This document shows, in pieces, positions 59,274 through 64,000 of a stretch of 64,000 nt of DNA. The stretch is from Thermoleophilia bacterium. GTDB taxonomy: Bacteria > Actinomycetota > Thermoleophilia > Gaiellales > Gaiellaceae. The position numbers and the translations under genes were made by a program. The stretch is taken from assembly GCA_020845695.1 (NCBI GenBank), contig JADLFG010000029.1, positions 124,001 to 188,000 of the forward strand. Direction: 5' to 3'. How positions within the stretch are numbered: position 1 is the first letter of the stretch; every line of letters starts with the position of its first letter. Below the pieces are notes generated by a model. That model saw only the letters and a list, made by a program, of their open reading frames with translations. It ran no database searches and was not told the DNA's origin.

Positions 59274-60362
59274 TTGAGCGAGCCATTCGGAATAGCGTGT
59301 CTCGGCATCGCCCACCCTCACGTGTCCGTGCGACTGGACGTCGCCCGGCGGATCGACGGGATCGAGCTGGTCGCCGTCGCCGATCCCGACCCGGCACACC
59401 AGGAGGGTCTGGCGGCGCTGGGCGAGCACCTCGGGGTACCGGTCCGCTCGCAGGAGGAGCTGCTCGCGGACCCGGCGGTGCACGCCGTGATCGTCGAGCC
59501 GTGGACGAACGAGATGGTCGACCTCACCCTGGCGTGCGCGAGCGCCGGCAAGGCGGTGCTGGTCGAGAAGCCCGCCGGCTCGAACCCCGACGACATCGAG
59601 CGGCTCGTCGAAGGAGCCGCCGGCCGGATCGTCCAGGTCGGCTACAACTTCCGCTTCTCGCCGATGGTCGACTTCGCGGCCCGGATCCTCGCCGAGGGCG
59701 TGCTCGGCAAGGTCGTGCAGGCGCGCGTCCACGCGGCCGGCCCGGCAGGCGACTCGACCCATCGCTGGTACAACCTGCCCGGCGACGTCGGCGGCTGCTT
59801 CTGGGAAGACGGGTGCCACATCGTCGACCTGATCATCCACCTGTTCGGGATGCCGCGAAACGTGACTGCGAAGGTCTCGAAGTTCCCGTCGATCTCGGGC
59901 GCCGACTCGCTCGAGGACGCCGCCGTCGCGGCACTCGAGTACGACGACATGCTGCTCGCGTTCGACTTCACGTCCTGGGAGGCGAACGACTGGCTCGAGA
60001 CCTGGGAGTTCGCGCTCTACGGAACCGACGGGACGCTCTACTTCCGCGTTCTGCCCGAGACGTACGAGCTGTACCTGAAGGCCGACACGGCCGAGTTCCG
60101 GCAGGGCTGGACGCGCTGGAACGAGACGACCTTCGCGGTGCCGTGGGCCGACGAGCCGACGCCGTGGGAGAAGTGGCACGTCGTCGCGAACAAGTCGTTC
60201 TTCTTCCGCGAGCTCGCCGCCTTCAAGGCCGCAGCGCTCGGGCAGGGGCCCGTGCCGATCCCCCCCGAGCAGGCGCGTGCTGTCGCGATCGTGATGGAGG
60301 CGTGCTATGCCTCGAGCCGGGCGGGGGGCGCGAGCGTCTCGATCGGGCCGCGCCCGGCGTGA
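59274..60362 (+). CDS. Gfo/Idh/MocA-family oxidoreductase, copy 1
   Basis: 362 residues from TTG after AAAGGAGC. Cofactor domain: FGIACLGIAHPHVSVRLDVA and VAVADPDPAHQEGLA; the dinucleotide loop reads GIAHPH, unlike the usual GxGxxG. The signature lysine is in VLVEKPAGSNPDD (EKP). The C-terminal domain has the expected Asp/His pair in FWEDGCHIVDLIIHLFG. Such enzymes oxidise or epimerise sugars and inositols with NAD(P). The stop overlaps a second Gfo/Idh gene. Confidence 0.85.
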   Translation: MSEPFGIACLGIAHPHVSVRLDVARRIDGIELVAVADPDPAHQEGLAALGEHLGVPVRSQEELLADPAVHAVIVEPWTNEMVDLTLACASAGKAVLVEKPAGSNPDDIERLVEGAAGRIVQVGYNFRFSPMVDFAARILAEGVLGKVVQARVHAAGPAGDSTHRWYNLPGDVGGCFWEDGCHIVDLIIHLFGMPRNVTAKVSKFPSISGADSLEDAAVAALEYDDMLLAFDFTSWEANDWLETWEFALYGTDGTLYFRVLPETYELYLKADTAEFRQGWTRWNETTFAVPWADEPTPWEKWHVVANKSFFFRELAAFKAAALGQGPVPIPPEQARAVAIVMEACYASSRAGGASVSIGPRPA

Positions 60363-61435
60363 CCGTGACCGGGCGTGTCCGGGTCGCCGTGATCGGCGCG
60401 GGCTTCTGGGCCGTCGCCAATCACATCCCGGTGCTCGCGGCCCGCGACGACGTCGAGCTCGTGTCGGTCTGCCGGCTCGGCCGGCGCGAGCTCGAGGCGA
60501 TCGCGCGCCGGTTTCGGTTTCGGCTCGCGACCGAGGACGCGCTCGAGGCGCTCGAGGCGGGCGTCGACGCCGCCGTCATCTGCGGCCCGAACGACCTCCA
60601 TCGCGAGCACGCGCTCGCCGCGCTCGAGCGGGGGCAGCACGTGCTGGTCGAGAAGCCGCTCGCGCCGAGCGCGCGGGACGCGTGGGCGATCGCCGATGCC
60701 GCGGCGGCCCGCGGGCTCGTCGCGCTCGTTCCGCACGGCTGGCACTACAAGCCGTTCGTGCGCCGCGCTCACGAGCTCGTTCAGGCGGGCGCCGTCGGGC
60801 GGATCCAGCACGTCCTCTGCCACATGGCCTCCCCGACCGTCGAGCTGTTCGAGGGCCGCGGCGGCTACGGGACGGTCGAGCTCGACGGTCTCGTCTTCGA
60901 GGCGTCGCCCGCGACCTGGGCCTCGCCCGGACACGGCGGCGGCTACGCGCTCGGCCAGATGACCCACTCGGTCGGACTGGTGTGCTGGCTGACGGGTCTG
61001 CGCGGCGAGTCGGTCTGGGCGCGCTCTCGCTCGAGCGCTACCGGCGTGGATGTGGTCGACGCGGCGGTCGTCGAGTTCGCCGGCGGGGCGGTCGGCTCTG
61101 TGTCGGGGTGCGGGCTCGCCCCGGCTCACGCCGGCTTCCAGGTCGACATCCGGATCTTCGGCTCCGACGGCATGCTGCTGCTCGACATCGAGCGCGAGCG
61201 GTGTGTCCTGCGCCGCCACGACCGCGTCGACGAGCTCGTCCGTGTCGAGCCCGGCAGCGGCGAGTACGAATGCAGCGGACCGCCGAACCGCTTCATCGAG
61301 CTCGTGCGCGGGCTCACGGACGTCAACGACTCGCCCGCCGAGGCGGCTGCGCGAACGGTCGAGATCGTCGAGGGCGTGCTCCTTTCGGCCGCAGAAGGGC
61401 GTGCCGTGGCCGTCGGCGCGGGAGCGGTCAGATGA
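60359..61435 (+). CDS. Gfo/Idh/MocA-family oxidoreductase, copy 2
   Basis: 358 residues from GTG (GTG at 60365 is an alternative). Canonical cofactor site VAVIGAGFWAVANHIPVLAA, then AVICGPNDLHREHALAALE, the EKP motif in VLVEKPLAPSARDAW and the His region GGGYALGQMTHSVGLVCWLTG. It differs considerably from copy 1, so the pair may act in sequence (oxidation then reduction, net epimerisation) or form a heteromer. The stop overlaps the CoA-transferase start (ATGA). Confidence 0.86.
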   Translation: MTVTGRVRVAVIGAGFWAVANHIPVLAARDDVELVSVCRLGRRELEAIARRFRFRLATEDALEALEAGVDAAVICGPNDLHREHALAALERGQHVLVEKPLAPSARDAWAIADAAAARGLVALVPHGWHYKPFVRRAHELVQAGAVGRIQHVLCHMASPTVELFEGRGGYGTVELDGLVFEASPATWASPGHGGGYALGQMTHSVGLVCWLTGLRGESVWARSRSSATGVDVVDAAVVEFAGGAVGSVSGCGLAPAHAGFQVDIRIFGSDGMLLLDIERERCVLRRHDRVDELVRVEPGSGEYECSGPPNRFIELVRGLTDVNDSPAEAAARTVEIVEGVLLSAAEGRAVAVGAGAVR

Positions 61436-62637
61436 GCGGACCGCTCGCCGGCATCCGCATCGTCGACCTGACGCTCGCGCTCGCCGGACCGGCCGCGACC
61501 CAGCGCCTGGCCGACTGGGGCGCCGACGTGATCAAGGTCGAGCCGCCGGTCACGGGCGAGTGGGGGAGGACGCACCCGATCCGCAACGCGTTCATCGACG
61601 GCGAGGCGACGAGCTTCATCGGCTTCAACCGCAACAAGCGGTCGATCGCGATCGACCTCAAGAACCCGGTCGGCCAGGAGCTCGTGCTCCGGCTCGCCGA
61701 GGCCGCGGACGTGTTCTGCCACAACTTCCGCCCGGGCGTGATCGAGCGGCTCGGGCTCGCGCCCGGGGTGGTGCGCGCCCGCAACCCGAGGCTCGTCTAC
61801 GGCTTCGTCACGGGTTACGGCTCCCGCGGGCCCGACAGCCGCCGCCCCGGTCAGGATCTCCTGCTCCAGGCCTACAGCGGGGTGATGTTCTCCGTCGGCT
61901 CAGGTGCTGACCGGCCGAACGCCGGGCCCATCTTCGCCGCGGACGTCCTCGCCTCCCACTTCCTGGCCGAGGGTGTCATGGCGGCCCTGATCGAGCGCGC
62001 GCGCACCGGCGCGGGCCAGGTGGTGGAGGTCAGCATGCTCGGAGCCATGCTCGACGCGCAGATGCAGGAGCTGATCACGTTCCTGAACCTCGGGATCGGG
62101 ATGGAGCGGCCGCCGTACCCCGCGGCTCACGCGATGCTGAATCCGCCCTACGGCGTGTACCAGACCCGGGATGGCTGGATTGCGATCGCGATGGCCGACC
62201 CCGTCAGCCTCGGTGAGGCGATCGGCTCCGAGGCCGTCAAGGCGCTCGGAACCTGGGAGGCAGCGGCCGAGAACGGCCGGCTGATCCACGAGGAGGTCAC
62301 CCGCGCTCTCCCGGCCCGCGGATCGTCCGAATGGATCGAGCTCCTCGACGCCCACGGGGTCTGGTGCGGGCCCGTCCACCGCTACGACGACCTGCCTGGC
62401 AACGAGCACATCCGCGCCGAGGGGTATTTCCGCCGGCTCCCCCTGGCCGGCGGAGGCACGTTCACCTGCCCCGACGGTGCGGTCGATTTCCCGGCCCACG
62501 AGCCCGCCTACACCCATCCGCCTCGGGTCTCCGAGCATGCCGACGAGATCCTCGACGAGCTCGGGCTCGTGCCGGCCGAGCGGGCGCGGTTCGAGGAGTC
62601 GGGCTGTATCTGGCGGCGGGACGATGCCCGAGCCTGA
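61432..62637 (+). CDS. CoA-transferase family III (CaiB/BaiF)
   Basis: 401 residues from ATG. Motifs: IVDLTLALAGPAATQRLADWG, ADVIKVEPPVTGEWGR, FNRNKRSIAIDLKNPVGQEL, CHNFRPGVIERLGLAPGVV, and the catalytic Asp in RRPGQDLLLQAYSGVMFSVG. It closely follows the copy at 44874 in sequence. Co-transcription with two sugar-type oxidoreductases suggests that the sugar is converted to an acid that is then CoA-activated. Its end overlaps the GntR gene by 14 bases. Confidence 0.88.
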   Translation: MSGPLAGIRIVDLTLALAGPAATQRLADWGADVIKVEPPVTGEWGRTHPIRNAFIDGEATSFIGFNRNKRSIAIDLKNPVGQELVLRLAEAADVFCHNFRPGVIERLGLAPGVVRARNPRLVYGFVTGYGSRGPDSRRPGQDLLLQAYSGVMFSVGSGADRPNAGPIFAADVLASHFLAEGVMAALIERARTGAGQVVEVSMLGAMLDAQMQELITFLNLGIGMERPPYPAAHAMLNPPYGVYQTRDGWIAIAMADPVSLGEAIGSEAVKALGTWEAAAENGRLIHEEVTRALPARGSSEWIELLDAHGVWCGPVHRYDDLPGNEHIRAEGYFRRLPLAGGGTFTCPDGAVDFPAHEPAYTHPPRVSEHADEILDELGLVPAERARFEESGCIWRRDDARA

Positions 62638-63325
62638 ACGGCCCGCGGCGGACCAGCCGCGGATCGTGCGCGCGGGCCTGGCCGACCAGGTCTGCGAGAC
62701 GATTCAGGGCTGGATTCTCGACCTGCGCTACCGCCCCGGCGACCGGCTCGTGATCGATCACCTCGCGCGGGAGCTCGGCGTCAGCGCGACCCCGGTCAGG
62801 GACGCGCTCGCTCGGCTGGCCGCCGAGCGGCTGGTCGTGTTCGAGCCCTACCGAGGCTTCACCGTCCGGCCCGAGCCGACGCGGGCCGAGATCGAGGCCT
62901 CGTTCGAGGCCAGGCGGGGCATCGAGGCGTACGCGGCGCGGCTCGGGTGCGACCGCGCCTCCTCCGAGCAGGTGCGCGAGCTAGCCGGGCTCGCCGGGCG
63001 AATCGCCGAGCGGCGCTACGGCCCCCGGTTCGACGGCTACTCGACCTTCGTGCGCCTGAACCAGGCCTTCCACGAGCAGATCGTCGCCGCGAGCGGCAAC
63101 CCGTTCCTGCTCGAGGCCTTCCGCGGCCTGGCGCACGATCTCCTGATCGCGCGGACGCTCCACGATCGGGGTATCCCAGACCTGGACGAGATCGCCGGGG
63201 AGCACGACCGTATCGTCCGGGCGTTCGAGCGGCGCGACCCGGCGGCAGCCGAGGAGGCGGTCAGCGAGCACGTCGGCCGCGGAGCGCGAAGGGTGCTTGC
63301 CGCGCACCGCGAGCCGGATGCCTGA
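62624..63325 (+). CDS. GntR-family regulator, FCD type
   Basis: 233 residues from ATG at 62624, inside the CoA-transferase end. Winged helix: GLADQVCETIQGWILDLRYRPGDRLVIDHLARELGVSATPVRDALARL. FCD ligands in LNQAFHEQIVAASGN and AGEHDRIVRAFERRD. Paralogue of the 56080 regulator. Being last in the Gfo/Idh-CoA-transferase operon, it probably regulates that operon. Confidence 0.88.
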   Translation: MPEPERPAADQPRIVRAGLADQVCETIQGWILDLRYRPGDRLVIDHLARELGVSATPVRDALARLAAERLVVFEPYRGFTVRPEPTRAEIEASFEARRGIEAYAARLGCDRASSEQVRELAGLAGRIAERRYGPRFDGYSTFVRLNQAFHEQIVAASGNPFLLEAFRGLAHDLLIARTLHDRGIPDLDEIAGEHDRIVRAFERRDPAAAEEAVSEHVGRGARRVLAAHREPDA

Positions 63326-63346
63326 CGGCAGCGACCGCTCCCGCGC

Positions 63347-64000
63347 TCAGCGACCGCGGAAGCGCGGCGGCCGCTTCTCCCTGAAGGCGGCGATGCCCTC
63401 GTTGCGATCCTCGGTGCCCATGCAGACGGCCACCAGCTCCTCCTCGTAGCGCATCCCGGCGTCGAGGCCGAGCGAGAGCGAGGCCCGCGCCGCGGCCTTC
63501 GCCGCCTGGGTTGCGATCGGCGCGTTGACGGCGATCGACTCGGCGAGCTCGAGCGCGGCCGGCAGCAGCTCGCCGGGTCCGACGACCCGCTGGACGATGC
63601 CGAGCCGCAGCGCCTCGTGGGCGTCGATGGGGTCGCCGGTGAGCAGCAGGAGCGCGGCGTTGGCGAGCCCGCAGATCCGCGGCAAGAGCTGGGAGGCGCC
63701 GCCGCCGCCGATCCAGCCGAGCTTCACCTCCGGCGCCGCAAACCGGGCGGCCGTGCTGGCGACCACGACGTCGCAGCTGATCGCGAGCTCGAGCCCGCCT
63801 CCGAACGCTGCCCCGTTGACCGCGGCGATCGCGGGCTTTCGCAATCCGAGGATCGCGTCGCAGTAGTCGAGCCGGTTTCGGAACGCCCACGGGGTCGGGT
63901 AGTCGTCGAGCGTGGTGATGTCTGAGCCCGCGCAGAAGGCCTTGCCCTCGGCTGCCAGGATCACGACCCTGACGTCGTCGTCGTCGTCGAGACGCGCGCA
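63347..64000 (-). CDS. Enoyl-CoA hydratase/isomerase, 5' end cut by the window
   Basis: About 218 residues visible; the frame is open to the window edge (ARLDDDDDVRVVILAAEGKAF), so the GTG at 63964 is internal. Crotonase motifs: AEGKAFCAGSDITTLDDYP, AAVNGAAFGGGLELAISCD (canonical, unlike the 46049 copy) and FAAPEVKLGWIGGGGASQLLP with the catalytic Glu. The end EKRPPRFRGR is typical. It converges on the GntR gene with a 21-base gap and may belong to another CoA pathway starting outside the window. Confidence 0.87.
   Translation of the reverse strand, partial: CARLDDDDDVRVVILAAEGKAFCAGSDITTLDDYPTPWAFRNRLDYCDAILGLRKPAIAAVNGAAFGGGLELAISCDVVVASTAARFAAPEVKLGWIGGGGASQLLPRICGLANAALLLLTGDPIDAHEALRLGIVQRVVGPGELLPAALELAESIAVNAPIATQAAKAAARASLSLGLDAGMRYEEELVAVCMGTEDRNEGIAAFREKRPPRFRGR

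Overview
The window is about 64 kb of very GC-rich, gene-dense bacterial DNA. GTG starts are frequent, stop/start overlaps (GTGA, ATGA) are common, and several -10 boxes sit 6-8 bases before start codons, which suggests leaderless transcripts. Together with the hopanoid operon, the many CoA-transferase family III, GntR/FCD and TIM-barrel isomerase genes and the absence of insertion sequences, this points to a high-GC actinobacterium, perhaps class Thermoleophilia. That placement is an inference from style and gene content only. No rRNA, tRNA, CRISPR array or mobile element was seen, and no gene-free gap exceeds about 210 bases. Both window edges cut genes.

Layout. 0-10 kb: end of an AceE-type pyruvate dehydrogenase E1, an MFS transporter divergent from a tartrate dehydrogenase-like enzyme, a reverse-strand operon (PPOX flavoprotein, ornithine cyclodeaminase-like, IolC-like kinase), then a CoA-transferase, a 51-residue membrane protein, a DUF457-like membrane protein and a UroD-family protein. 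10.3-18.6 kb: a compact hopanoid operon, hpnC-hpnD-hpnE-shc-hpnA-hpnH-hpnG-ispH, followed by pheA. 19.7-26 kb, reverse strand: two small envelope proteins, a trimethylamine dehydrogenase-like flavoprotein, a thioredoxin, a secreted alpha/beta hydrolase and an HDAC-family amidohydrolase. 26-34.9 kb: a LacI-controlled polyol/sugar catabolic operon (aldehyde dehydrogenase, VOC protein, three SDRs of which one is degenerate, three TIM-barrel isomerases, a zinc alcohol dehydrogenase).

34.9-41.5 kb is the most unusual block. A YjhG/YagF-type D-xylonate dehydratase is translationally coupled to a UroD-type methyltransferase. Divergent from them runs IclR regulator - corrinoid protein - ferredoxin/ASKHA reductive activator. 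Two copies of a 19-base element lie in the shared promoter region. The block looks like a corrinoid methyl-transfer module wired to sugar-acid catabolism, possibly O-demethylation of a methylated sugar or sugar acid (hypothesis).

41.5-48.8 kb: FAD amine oxidase, GntR regulator, a cytoplasmic solute-binding-protein-like protein, and a CoA-transferase / enoyl-CoA hydratase / metallo-beta-lactamase / 3-hydroxyacyl-CoA dehydrogenase operon. 48.9-56 kb: a CoxMSL-type molybdenum hydroxylase followed by a FAH-type 2-keto-3-deoxypentonate dehydratase and a 2-oxoglutarate semialdehyde dehydrogenase. With the xylonate dehydratase these supply the lower steps of an oxidative (Weimberg-type) pentose pathway to 2-oxoglutarate. 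56-64 kb: GntR regulators, a SLAC1/TehA channel, an unknown 365-residue protein, two Gfo/Idh oxidoreductases, a third CoA-transferase and a partial enoyl-CoA hydratase. Overall the region reads as a catabolic island for plant-derived sugars, sugar acids and methylated compounds flanking a conserved hopanoid locus.
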